A DNA stretch of 64,000 nt, taken from the NCBI GenBank assembly GCA_030220185.1, contig JASPKZ010010276.1, forward strand, positions 222,501-286,500. The letters run 5' to 3'. The DNA is from Diploptera punctata (lineage: Eukaryota; Arthropoda; Insecta; Blattodea; Blaberidae). Under the pieces are notes generated by a model. It did no database searches. It saw only the letters and a list, made by a program, of their open reading frames with translations, and was not told the DNA's origin. Shown here piece after piece: positions 43,480 through 54,084 of this stretch (positions are counted from its first letter, which is position 1; each line of letters begins with the position of its first letter). A program made the translations under genes and the position numbers.

Positions 43480-44215
43480 ATGCCACGAATGATTTCCAAT
43501 TTATCTAAAGAATATGGAAATCAAGAGTGGCATTTGTTAGGACTATTTAACGAATAAAATTAAGCTGTTTACTGACAAATCATTATTTAACTATAGTTAT
43601 TTTAAAATATTTAATATTTAATGTAAACGGCGATGTTTGAAAGCAAATGAGAAACGATTGGTACGCTTTATTTGCTTCTTTTGTTCGATCACTGCAACCA
43701 GATCATAATATTATTTATTGCCAAAAGATCGCAATGTTGTAAGAATGCACCCTAGTGGAGAAATTTATAACCAACGTTACAGGTATTTATTAATTTCTAA
43801 TGTCCTATGATGTAAATATGTCAATTATATTTTTCTGCGTAATTTCCTGGAAAGTAATTCGTTTAAGAAAGTGCAAACAGTGGTTTCTTTTTTTTTTTTG
43901 TATAATCAATTATTACAAATCTTTTTATATTATCTTTCGTATGCGCTACGTGTTGACATTCATGCACTATATATACAATCTGGTAACCGTATTTCTTAGA
44001 GAGTCAGTCACTGCAAAATAATGCTATGACCTATTCAGAATGTTAAAAAGGAGGTGCTTTCTTTATTATGATAAATTTTTAGTTGATAAATTTTAGGCGA
44101 AACACGACTGTGATTGGTTGTAAATAAAAAATCGTTTAAATGTGATTGGTCATTGACTCCCATTTGGGGCATGAATTAAATAGTCAACGAAAACATTTTT
44201 GTACCATCTGCCAAA
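43480..44215 (+). repeat. Dispersed repeat Y, copy 1
   Basis: GGAAATCAAGAGTGGCATTT, ATTTAACTATAGTTATTTTA and AAACGGCGATGTTTGAAAGC here match, in reverse, 53,140-53,760. The far end CGACTGTGATTGGTTGTAAA also matches 53,195-53,225. Coding is not apparent. This may be a non-autonomous DNA transposon, but the ends are unclear. Confidence 0.7.
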
Positions 44216-45430
44216 AATATGGAGAGAGATCGTAATAGGCCCCTAGGCTGAAAACGAACAATGAAGAAGTAAGTTTAATACAACTGAATTTGGAAAAGAT
44301 ATATGAACGCAGATGTTAAGTCTGGTATATACACAAAGATCCTCGATTCAATATGAAGCTCTAAATGCCTGAAAATAAAATTTAATTTAAAAAAGCTGAA
44401 AACATTCTATATAAAATGAATATCTTCAATTTGAATGATTGCTAGAGCTCGTTCCTATTTGCTGGACACAAAACAGGATTTTATCGTGTGTAAATTAGCA
44501 ACTGGGCTGATCTGAATGTAAAACCAATTGTAATCAACAGCTACGCTCCAATACTAGTTAATTACGAAGGAAAATGCAATACATTTGAGAAAAAACTAAA
44601 CGCCCACCAATTTAATTTACTGCGAACAGAAAACTATGCGTTCATTATATTCTAAAACTTCTTCAGCACGGTATGTTAAATGTAACAAATTTATCTTTTC
44701 AATTTGGAAAATCGAGAGGTTTGGATGCGACGGTAGTATTAAGAATTGTTTGGGAGCCGAATTCATTTCCAGTACCGACTACGCTGACTCTATTAAAAAT
44801 AGTTAAAATAGTAAAATTTGTACCCGATAAGTCAGTCGTCCTCAACAAGTTAAAATCCCATTAAATAGTGTAGGTATTTGAGAACTTGTTCCACCTTCAG
44901 CACCTGATTAAATAATAATTGTTTTAAATGAACATATCTTATAGAAGGTTAAAATGGTTACGTGTATTCCCATTAAGAAGATTTTCGTTTCTTACTTCTT
45001 TCAATATTCGATATCATGTAATATGCTTATTTTTGTAGTTATTGTACGTATACTCTGTGTTATATTGAAAGTGTGTTGTCAATTTATAAATTTATGATCT
45101 GCATGTATGACGTATTTCGCAAAATTTGATTTTTCCTCATTGAATTTAAAATCTTTAAAATGCTCGTTGAAACTAATTATAATTTCTGGTAGATGTGCCA
45201 ATATAAAATTTGAATTTATGAATTCCTTTATTTTCATAGACTATGTTGGTATCTTGTATTTTGTTTAACATGTATTTTTTTAAATTTATTCTAGGTTTTA
45301 TAAGCTAGTTTTATTGTTTATAGTGCTTAGATATACAATGCACAGATGCATTTAAACAACTGAGACACCCGCTATTCATAAAGCCATAGCATTTTTATTT
45401 ACAGAATATGCATGAAATTGTATTGTGTGC
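44216..45430. other. No gene recognised
   Basis: AT-rich. A short frame at 44,673-44,864 shows no family motif. Confidence 0.5.
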
Positions 45431-45439
45431 ACATATTCT

Positions 45440-46050
45440 TTTTTTCACGATAGTGCGTTTCGTCGTACCTATAGCAACAGCAACGATGATTGAAATTTCA
45501 ACGTACTACTTTTTGAGGTTGTCAACCTAAATAACTATACTGTAATACAAAAGCTATACTGTAATATTACATATTACAAACACACGTTTGAGAAGTAAAA
45601 TCACCACCCTCTATGTATACTACATAGGTCTACAATATATGTACAAAAACTATCCAAAAGGAAGTGTTAATATACATTATACGAAACAAATCACTACACT
45701 TTAAATGAAATGAACTTTATTTGAAACACTATAAAACAATAAATACGTACTGCCGCCATTTTATGACTAATTGGTCTCACGGCCTCCTGTTGTTTCAACT
45801 AATAAACATTACCCACACTGTTAACGTTAGTCAATTGTTTATAATGAACGCAAATATTTCCAGCAAAGATGTAATTATTGTACTATTATGTATTATTTGG
45901 AAACACCATCGCGCAGGAAATAATGTACAACGCACGTTTGTGAAGTGTTTTACACAATCTCGGAAATTAAAAATCTTCCTATCGCTCGGTTTTTAAACAT
46001 TTCCTCGATTCTGTAAAAAACACTTCCCAACCTCGCATCGTAATATACTA
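45440..46050 (+). repeat. Dispersed repeat Z, copy 1
   Basis: ATAGTGCGTTTCGTCGTACC, GAACTTTATTTGAAACACTA, TAAAACAATAAATACGTACT and CCTCGATTCTGTAAAAAACA are shared with 50,903-51,320 in the same orientation. This copy has an extra ~170-bp block (45,530-45,700). No coding recognised. Confidence 0.7.
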
Positions 46051-46785
46051 TTAGTGCATTTAAACGCCTAGAAATATGTATAGCGATAAGCCAATTGTGC
46101 AATCTATACAAAATGTTTTAGGTTAAATTTTATTTTGAAAATATTTATATTCTATTTCCATCAGTTTGATATTCCGGGCGATGATCAAGCTTTTGTGGCA
46201 GCTCTAATCAGCGTATTCAACAGCTATAGAGATCGAAACAGTGTGCATCAAATCTGGTGTTGAAACATTTCAATGAACTAAAATCGCCGAAAATTGAAAT
46301 TTAACACACCATTTCAGCATGAAAAACTACGCGAAGTTAAGTATCCCTCTAGCTTTCAATATATCGTAACAAAATAGTTTAAAGGACGGTTTAACTATTA
46401 CATGATTACGAATTGGACTCTTTTCAGCCACATACATCTATAATTTGAACGGGGATGCTGTCCCTATGTATAATCATTACCTTACTCTACTTACGGTAAA
46501 CATATTTTGCTCCACTGGACTTCTGCCGCATAGATATTGGTTACATGACAACTCAAAGGACTTCCTCGGGGATAATATTGACGTACATAAAATAACTTTT
46601 ATAGTTTATATTCTAGTTCTTTTGATGATAACATTTACTATATTACACAAGTTTAAAACCATTAAACATATTTCAATCAAGATGACAATACCATCGTAAA
46701 ACTCACTCTGCGGAGCGTCAGTAACGTACCCAGAGGAAATACTTTATTACTAAAAGTCTCATACATAATGGAAACAGGAGGTCCC
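46051..46785. other. Unassigned; one open frame with a hydrophobic segment
   Basis: The frame at 46,445-46,699 (84 codons) includes ITFIVYILVLLMITFTIL, a plausible membrane helix, preceded by an acceptor-like CTCTTTTCAG at about 46,419-46,428. I cannot link it to a family. It may be chance in AT-rich DNA. Confidence 0.25.
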
Positions 46786-46789
46786 AACG

Positions 46790-47045
46790 TTGACAACCTT
46801 GGCTAGAAAAAATAGTAATGAGCTAAATATTTCTAAACTTTTAGATAAAATAAAATACTCTAGAAAAAAACTGGAAAGAATATTTACAAAGAATAAAATA
46901 TGAACACATACCAAAAATTATACTTAGTTACAAACCTAAAGGAGACAGGTATGTTGATAGATCGAAAAAGAGAAGAATTCAACTTTTTGAATGAGAATCT
47001 ATGAGACCGGTAGAAGCCACTTAGGCATCCGTGATTGTTGATGAT
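46790..47045 (+). mobile_element. RTE-like family B 3' end with (GAT)n tail
   Basis: Broken translation: NELNISKLLDKIKYSRK, RIKYEHIPKIILSYKPKG, DRYVDRSKKRRIQLFE. It ends GATTGTTGATGATGATAT. This copy shows the family B terminal pattern most clearly (E.IPK..l.YKPKGrR.vgRpkkRW). Confidence 0.65.
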
Positions 47046-47199
47046 GATATATTTTATCTTTTAGCATATAATATTTTAATATTGTAATTTCTTTTTATAT
47101 CACTGAGCTGGCGCTAATGGTCATTGATGTTTAGGAGCCCAAATATCTGTAATCAGTAATCCTATAACGGGTTAATAAAACTGGAAAATAAGCCATCTA

Positions 47200-48470
47200 T
47201 ATAGGCCCAAGCCACCACCCCTTGGGATACCTCGGTCATCATGACCATACTCCCAAGTCCCAGACTTGTCCTCCCCATCTAGTTCGCGTCCACATTCAAA
47301 GTTCTCGGCTTGAAACCAACACCTCTAGGGATAAGGTGTTGGAGGTGCAACTTCTGGGAATTGCTGAGCTTCGTAGTGTCAGGTCGCTCATTCCGACGGC
47401 TAGGGCTTGAGTACACAAGCCCCACAGTGTGAGACTTTAGTACATCCAGGTGCTCATCTCCTGGCGACCCCACAGTTTGTCCACGAGCCCGTAGGCTGAG
47501 CCAGGAAACAGTACAGTTGCTCCCCTCTGCACTGGTCCGAACCGTGTCCTGGTGTGCCCCCAGGGACGTGTCCTGTTGCAGTTGTGGTCCAGCACGGAGC
47601 TCGCAAGCTCCAACAGATGAGCAATAGTACGGCAAGGCGCTCAACTCCTGCCGACCCCACTAATGGTTCACGAGTCCCTTGGACTTAGCCGGGAGGACTG
47701 TCTAGCAGATCCACCGACCTTTCCCCCAGTGCACCAACTGGGGACGTGTTTGGTTGCTGAAGTGGGTCCAGCCTGAGCATTAGTACGTCAGGTCGCTCAA
47801 CTCCTCACGACCTCACAGATTGTCCTTGGGTCACTCGGTCCAGAGTCGGCGCTAATCCTACCAACTAAGACCGCGCTTCCTCCTTTCCCGAGCTTATTGG
47901 CCTGGTGGTAATTCCTAGCATTACGCCCGGTATTGTCCCAACCAGACCGTTCGCAAGACTAGGCCTAGTCGTGCCGCTCTATGAGACCAGCCCACTGAGC
48001 AATGTAGGCATTCCGGGTGCTCATCCCCATGGTGCCCCCACAGATGGTCCACGGGTTCATTGAACCAAGAGAAAGGAGCTGCCGATCTCCAGTCTCCCAC
48101 CGCTCCACCAACAGCTGCCGCAAACCCCGCTTGTGAGCCGGAATCCCGAGGTTTGACAACAGGGCCCTCATCTTCCTGTGGACCCCACTTATGGTCCGCG
48201 AGTCCATCGGACTTGGAAGGGAGGACTGACTAGCAGATCCACCGACCTTTTCGCCACTACGCCACCGAGGGGACGCGTTTTGTTGCTGAAGTGGGTGCAG
48301 CACGAGCTATGTAGTACGTCAGGTCGCACGAGTCCTGACGACCTCACAAATGGTCCGCGGGTCCGGACTGGACCTAGCCGGGAGGAGTTCAATGCAAACC
48401 ACCGACCGTTCCCCTATCCCTGTTGCTGTTGTGAGCACTGCTGGGGTCCGAGAACCCCATCTGTATAAAT
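47200..48470. repeat. G+C-rich degenerate tandem region, about six units
   Basis: Units of roughly 150-220 bp recur, each anchored by a segment like ACCCCACTNATGGTCCGCGA (starts near 47,470, 47,661, 47,819, 48,043, 48,190 and 48,350). Shared inner parts include AGCAGATCCACCGACCTTT (47,704 and 48,232) and GTTGCTGAAGTGGGT (47,752 and 48,282). It ends GTATAAATAAAAATC. Minus-strand frames repeat a short W-T-IC-G pattern in different frames, so no single coding frame is conserved. The composition differs sharply from the flanks. Confidence 0.7.
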
Positions 48471-48487
48471 AAAAATCAATCAAAGAT

Positions 48488-48694
48488 TGATCTTGAAGAA
48501 GATTTCCGGGCTGTAGGCGGTGGTCTCGAGGCTTGAAGTTCCCCGACGTTTCACCAGAGACTGCATCTGGCATCCTCATGCGTTGTCCCAAGACGCAGTC
48601 TCTGGCGAAACGTTGGGGAACTTCAAGCCTACAGCCCGGAAATCTTCTTCAAGATCATTGTAGCAACTCCGGCCGTGAAAGCCTAAGTCAATAC
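48488..48694. mobile_element. Hairpin (fold-back) element with 15-bp flanking repeat
   Basis: TGATCTTGAAGAAGATTTCC then GGGCTGTAGGC (from 48,488) is mirrored by GCCTACAGCCCGGAAATCTT then CTTCAAGATCA (to 48,657). Inner arms pair CCCCGACGTTTCACCAGAGA with TCTCTGGCGAAACGTTGGGG. The left arm has an extra 14 bp (GGTGGTCTCGAGGC). A further 37 bp follows the right arm. ATCAATCAAAGATTG occurs at 48,475-48,489 and 48,695-48,709, consistent with a 15-bp target duplication. Confidence 0.75.
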
Positions 48695-48799
48695 ATCAAT
48701 CAAAGATTGCTATGCATTTTAAATAGTCGGGTACAAGTCTTTTCCTCTATCACTGAGGTACTCTTCTGTAATGTTCAAAAATGTTTTTTTTGGTATAAT

Positions 48800-50070
48800 C
48801 AACCAACTAACTCACTGGCACTATCTAACTCTTAGGTTCATGGCCGCGCAGACATAAGCTCTCTACACATTTCTATCCTGAGCATTTTTTTTCCAATCAT
48901 TACCTGTATAAACTACTTCTCTCAAAGCATGACTAATGTTATCTCTCACCTCATCCTTGGTCTATCAATTGGGTGCTGTTCCTCAGGTTTTTAACAAGAA
49001 GTTTCCATGCACCTCTATAAGTTCATATTAGTGTCACACGTCTTGCACATCGCATTCTGTGATACTAAATTGTTATTATTATATCTGGCTTCCTATAAAG
49101 ACCATGTAGCACACTGTTATGAAAGTCTTCTGAATTTACCTCTCTGTTCATCTCCTTTTGGTCCAAACATGTTTCTAAGAACTTCATCATCATCAACAAC
49201 AAGGACCAATGGCCTGTTGCGATCTCATTATAGGTCGAATTGGTCCTTCCTCTCTTTAATGGTCTTCCCAACAATCTTCTCCCTTTTGGTTTATAATTAT
49301 ACATTCTTCTTGGTATGCGCTGTTCATTCATTCGTATTACGTGCTGAAGGTAAGCATTTTGATTGTATCTTATTCTTTCACAGAGATTAAATATATTAAG
49401 TTCTGTTCTTATATCTTCGTTTTTCTTTTTATCGGTCCTTTGGTATCCTGCTATTCCTCTCTACATCCTCATTCCTGCAGCCTCTATTTGTTTACTATCT
49501 GCCTTTGTTAATGTCCAGGTTTCACACCATAGATAAGAGATGGAACTGCCAATACTTTGTAAAATTTTAAAATAATTTCTTTTATAGTTTTATTCAATAA
49601 AGTATGTTTAATTGTACCACATAGGTAATAGAAACATTGTATTTTAGTGTGTTTATCTAAATTTCTGTCATTACCTAAATTACATCCCAAATAATTAAAA
49701 TTCTGAACATGGTCTATAATTACATCGTTTATCACTATTGTTGTTCTTATTGCACATCCTAAGAACTTTATTCTCAAATAATCTTAATTAATCTCCTTTC
49801 CTCCCTTAAAATAAGAGACCATGTTTCGCATCCATTTAATATAACTTGGAGAATAACAGTTTTATACATTTTCAGTTTAACGTTTTTTTAAAGGAGTTGG
49901 GACGACAAGAGTCTCTGTGATGCATAGTAGCATACATTTGAAGAATTAAGCCTATGTTTAATTTCTTCTTGCTTCTCATTCCTATTTGTAATTATAGTTC
50001 CTACGTATTTGAATTCAGCTACTTCTTCAAAATGTCCCTCATTTGTCATTAGTTGTCCATTTCCATTATA
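48800..50070 (-). mobile_element. RTE-like family A copy, split by family B
   Basis: The outer segments 48,803-49,174 and 49,769-50,070 are one minus-strand family A copy. Upstream part: NEGHFEEVAEFKYVGTIITN, RNEKQEEIKHRLNSSN and YYASQRLLSSQLL. Downstream part: DLHGLYRKPDI-like, then the terminal segment and the reversed (GTTA) tail (CAACTAACTCACTGGCACTA). A family B fragment interrupts it. Confidence 0.8.
49185..49758 (-). mobile_element. Family B 3' part inserted in family A
   Basis: The minus-strand frame at 49,508-49,777 reads TIVINDVIIDHVQNFNYLG, CNLGNDRNLDKHTKIQCFYY, LKFYKVLAVPSLIYGV. The element ends in GTTGATGATGATG. CTAAGAACTT at 49,175-49,184 and 49,759-49,768 is a TSD of at least 10 bp in what was continuous family A sequence. 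Confidence 0.82.
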
Positions 50071-50317
50071 TAATATAAAGTTGCAACAGAAGTCAGTTAA
50101 CCTAAAATGCAAACATATTGTTTTCTGTAGCTTACAACATCTATACAATAAGCAATTGTTCAAAGTGATCTCCACTGTTGTTATATTCTGAAGGTCCCGT
50201 ATTCAAACTACAATTTCAACCAATCTGATTATTTTCCTTACAAGAATTTGCAGTGGTTAACTGACGTATTCCGCACCCTGTATTTCTATGTGTGAACATA
50301 GTTATATCAGAATTATT

Positions 50318-50336
50318 TTATTATTATTATTATATA

Positions 50337-50379
<43 letters not shown>

Positions 50380-50380
50380 T
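50318..50380. repeat. (ATT)n microsatellite upstream of the GPCR exon
   Basis: About twenty ATT/TAT units ending ~30 bases before the exon's AG. On the transcribed strand it adds pyrimidines to the intron end and possibly affects branch-point spacing. Confidence 0.9.
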
Positions 50381-50411
50381 TGATACTTATTATTAATATT
50401 GTGTTGTACAG

Positions 50412-50552
50412 GTGGTGGAGGCGGTAACATTCCAGCGAGTTTTTCTCTACGAAGCATGTATTGAGAAGTGGCCTTCCAGACGTGCACGTATATTTTACGC
50501 AGTCTTCCTGCTCTTGTTGCAGTCTGTCATACCAGCCCTTGTCGTCGCTACA
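50412..50552 (+). CDS. Exon of a class A neuropeptide GPCR (NPF/NPY-receptor-like)
   Basis: A 141-bp, 47-codon exon with acceptor TTGTGTTGTACAG before it and donor GTAAGTAAAT after it. It is open in one frame and richer in G+C than the flanks. The product starts VVEAVTFQRVFLYEAC, then CIEKWPSRRARIFYAVF and LLLLQSVIPALVVAT. In peptide receptors of the NPY/NPF/RFamide group, the Cys before E-K-W-P is the extracellular-loop-2 cysteine that pairs with helix 3. The following hydrophobic stretch with Pro is helix 5. These receptors sit in the plasma membrane and signal through G proteins. The other exons are not visible here, so they lie outside or are too divergent to see. The exact subtype (NPF, sNPF, RYamide, SIFamide) is undecided. 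Confidence 0.8.
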
Positions 50553-50902
50553 GTAAGTAAATCAAATGCACGAAAATAGTAGTTATGTTTTTTAAACATA
50601 TTTAGTAAATTACAAAATAAAGAATAATCCTTCACCATTATTTTATAACACTGAATTGTTTTCACGATAGTTATTAGAACTTAAAATCTATAGCAATGGT
50701 GAAGATATACGATTGGCCATTGGTTTTATCTAGATATAATATTTTTGTCTCACACGCCACGGGTCTATATTCCAACTCCGTCCGGATGTGTTTTTTTTTT
50801 CGGGGAGTTTCCTTCATGTACGACAAATTGAAAACAACTTGACGAAATAGTGCCTAGAACTGTATCTGACCATCATAATCATCCATATCATATTTATGCG
50901 CG

Positions 50903-51320
50903 ATAGTGCGTTTTGTTGTACTTACAGCAATGACGACCGTGATTGAAAGTTCAACTTCCTACATTTCGGGGTTTAAATGAACTGAACTTTATTTGAAACA
51001 ATATAAAACAATAAATACGTACTTGTCGCAATTTTATGACTGATTGGTGTCACGGCCTGCTGTAGTCTCAACTAATAAACATTGTCCCCATTATTAACGT
51101 TATTCAATTGTTTGTAATGAACGCATATATTTCCAACAAAGATATTATTATTTTACTATTATTAATTATTTTGAAAACACCATCGCGCAAAAAAATAATG
51201 TACAAAGAACGTTGGTGAATTGTTTTACAGAATCTTGGAAATTAAAAACCTCGCTATTGCTCGGTTTGTAAACATTTCCTCGCTTCTGTAAAAACTATTT
51301 CCAACCTCGCTTGGTAATAC
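50903..51320 (+). repeat. Dispersed repeat Z, copy 2
   Basis: Same order as 45,440-46,050 without its 170-bp block: ATAGTGCGTTTTGTTGTACT, GAACTTTATTTGAAACAATA, AAACAATAAATACGTACTTG, CACCATCGCGCAAAA, CTCGCTTCTGTAAAA. It lies in the presumed intron after the GPCR exon. Confidence 0.7.
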
Positions 51321-52135
51321 CATAACACAATATCATATTTGTTTTGCTTGAAAACGCAGAATAGGCCTAAGTATACAAATCAAAACACTAACTATTAGCT
51401 CATCTAGAAATTGTAAGAGGCGATATTATCTTGTAGTTAAAGCATTTACAAATCATTTTAAATATAAAAGACCTTGATCGTAGATCAGACTGTATTTCTG
51501 GAAGTGAAGGCTATGTATTTTATTTTTTATAGTTGCCATGGAAGCGATAAAAATGAGGTAACAGTAGTTAAAAGCTTTGACTTCATATTTCTGTAATTGG
51601 ACCATCATTTCTCTTTCAGCAAAAATCAAACACTGTAGCTAAACATGAAGATACGTTTACCGTTCACTATGAAATCAATGTTTATATTAAATTGAATTTA
51701 AATATTGGACTTTTAGATTAGAACATATGGGCTCGGGTTTTCTATACACGTAACACGGCAAACATTGTTAGGTGTTAAGTAGTCTGTTATGATGTTCTGG
51801 TTTCTACAGATCAGGCATCCACACACGACTCATATCGCCATTTTCACGGCTAGGCTCACGGCACTATTCTGTTCTAAGTTGTCACGTAAGCTCAGAGTCG
51901 TGAGCGAGTACACGAATGTGCCCACCCCCTGGAGTATAACATCTACATATTTAAAACACTTGTGATTTGCCAATATATCAATTAATATATTTGATAATAA
52001 ACAGATATTGGTAAAAGTAAAGTGTCTAAGGGTTGGTTTCACCAACAGAGGTAACTCTATTACGCCAGTTTAAGCTATGCACTATACACGGGGAAAACTG
52101 TCGTAATACAGTTACCTCTGATGGTGAAACCGACC
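51321..52135. other. Mostly unassigned; short inverted repeat at 52,030-52,138
   Basis: GGGTTGGTTTCACCAACAGAGG (52,029 on) is mirrored by CCTCTGATGGTGAAACCGACCC near 52,110-52,137. It looks like a small fold-back unit of roughly 110 bp (GTTACCTCT / GTAACTCTATTACG). Otherwise nothing was recognised. Confidence 0.5.
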
Positions 52136-52139
52136 CTAA

Positions 52140-52850
52140 GAAGAAAACTTAAAAACCATAAAAAGCATCCCACGCTTTTGATGGTGAAATTATTTTTTTT
52201 GTAGATAACTCTAGTTTTATTCTAGATGTGTCGGAAATGATTTTTTTGTTGACCACTCTAATTTATTCCAAGCGTGTTGGAAATTTAAATTATTTTTCAT
52301 TTCTTAGTTCGGTTTTCTAATAAAGCGTGTTGTTTTAGTTTTTTAAACTGTTATTTATTTTTTATTTTTTAGTTTGGTTTTCTAATAAAGCGTATTGTTT
52401 TAGTTTTTTTAACTATTATTCATTTTTTATTTTTAGTTTAATTGATTGTCATAAACCGGAATCCCATGAAAATGCAATTGCTTGCGATATTTTTGGTTCT
52501 AAAAAATCCTCCGGGCGGGATTTGAACCAGCGACCTATGTATTACTGAAATTATATACCACTACAGTCCACCGCTCTACCAACTTACAACGATGGACTAA
52601 AAAGTCGATAAGTCCGCAACCTATTAAACCGGTCTTTATTTTTCTGATGTCCTGATGATTCTGGAAAGGATCTTAGAATTAATTTATGACATTATTGTAT
52701 TGTTATTAGTCCTGTACAAGTATACAAAGTTTCAAGTCGATCCAATGTTTATAAGTGGGTGAAAATCGTGTTGAAAGATGTCGTTACATAGATAGACAGA
52801 TACAGGTCAAGCTAGTATAAAGCGCGTAAAAACACAGTGAATACTATGTA
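52140..52850 (-). mobile_element. tRNA-Tyr composite fold-back element, copy 3 (inverted)
   Basis: The minus strand reads GCTTTATACTAGCTTGACC, one TGTAACGACATCTTTC...GATTTTCACCCACTT unit, the tRNA-Tyr module (52,507-52,595), and then the palindrome-derived arms (TTCTAATAAAGCGTGTTGTT, repeated at 52,315 and 52,379). One side of the palindrome is lost or duplicated. Confidence 0.65.
52507..52595 (-). repeat. tRNA-Tyr-derived module, anticodon GTA and intron kept
   Basis: The minus strand: GTTGGTAGAGCGGTGGACTG, TAG, then TGGTATATAATTTCAGTA as intron, ATACATAGGTCGCTGG and B-box GGTTCAAATCCCG. GGACTGTAG with the GTA anticodon followed by an intron is diagnostic of tRNA-Tyr. The 5' acceptor strand is replaced by CATCGTTGTAAG, so it is a repeat-borne derivative and not a working gene. 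Confidence 0.8.
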
Positions 52851-53139
52851 CAAAGCCTATGACTTTCTTCGCATTCGAATGTAATAAAGTTCAGGAAGGA
52901 GCAATATTTAATAAACGCGATTAACAAGTAAAGTGGTGAAAAATTATAGTTAGCAGTATTTCGCAATTGCGATATCTGCGAAATGTGCAACAAAAGCAAT
53001 AAAAACTCGTAATATGTTGTTCCAACTCCACGCCTAATATTGTGGTTTGTTTTAATTAACGTAACATATGTGTGTTGTAATGCAACCCCACACTGATAGC
53101 GTTAATGTGGTCGATTTTTAATTTACGGACCACTTTATG

Positions 53140-53760
53140 CAGACTATTCAACTCATGCTACAAATGCTAGTCAATGACCAATCACGTTTCAATGAATTTT
53201 GTTTTACAACCAATGACAGTCGTGTTTCACCTCGCTCTTTATCGATTTCTCTTTATCAGCTCCTGCTTTTGTGATAAAGAAAGCTCCTCTTTTTTAATGT
53301 TCTGAACAGAACAGAACATTATTTTTCTCCAACAAATACATTGAATATAGCAAATAATGAACAGATTCCTTGATTTTACTGAGTTGTTTCCTAAAAAAAT
53401 AAATGAATAACCCGTAATGTTGAGTATGATATATAGTTTCATATGTTTCATTATTTCTCCACTTGGGTACATTCTTACAATATTGCGATCTTATTTGACA
53501 ATAAATATGATCTAGTTGCAGTGAATGAACATAACCTCACATTTCTGGTTTGTTTTCAAACATCGTCGTTTACATTAATACATAAATATTTTAAAATAAC
53601 TATAGTTAAAGAATGATTTGTGAGTAGACAGTTTAATTTCATTCGTTAAATAGTCCTAACAAATGCCACTCTTGATTTCCAAATTCTCTAGATAAATTCA
53701 TTCCTCACTTCGTGAGTCGTTAATTTATCGATAATTTGGAAATCACTCGTGGCACTACTT
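53140..53760 (-). repeat. Dispersed repeat Y, copy 2 (inverted)
   Basis: Complement of 43,480-44,215. One end carries GTGCCACGAGTGATTTCC and, 60-75 bases inward, GGAAATCAAGAGTGGCA, a short direct/inverted motif possibly marking the terminus. It forms a 9-kb-spaced inverted pair around the GPCR exon. Confidence 0.7.
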
Positions 53761-54084
53761 ATGATGATGTATTCTTGTATTGTGTACAGAGAGAAGTGTA
53801 GGATGATTGTTTGTTTATGTGGTTGTGTAGTGTAAAGTGTCTGTGTGAGGGATGATGATGAAGAGAAGGGATAAGGCGTGACCCGGTGCTGGCATGTAGC
53901 CTACTCCTGCCTAAAAATATCAAGGGAGCCACGAGGCTTAATCCCTAACTTCATAATGTATCTTTGAAGATACATTTATTTATTTATTTATTTATTGTTT
54001 ATAAAACAATAAAAAACAAATGATTATAAATTACTTAAGTTTTTGTCAAAATACGTAATAATGTAGCCTACAATAATAACTTAG
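53761..54084. other. Unassigned, with (ATTT)n run
   Basis: A (TTTA)n tract at 53,976-53,997. 53,840-53,945 is G-richer (GGGATAAGGCGTGACCCGGT) and looks like part of another repeat that I cannot place. Confidence 0.4.

Noticed and set aside
46445..46699. Small membrane protein gene
   Set aside because: One possible helix and an acceptor-like site but no family match, no donor logic and an AT-rich setting; kept only as a note in the region entry.
47965..48303. 112-codon minus-strand frame as a gene
   Set aside because: It crosses tandem-repeat units in a frame that is not kept from unit to unit.
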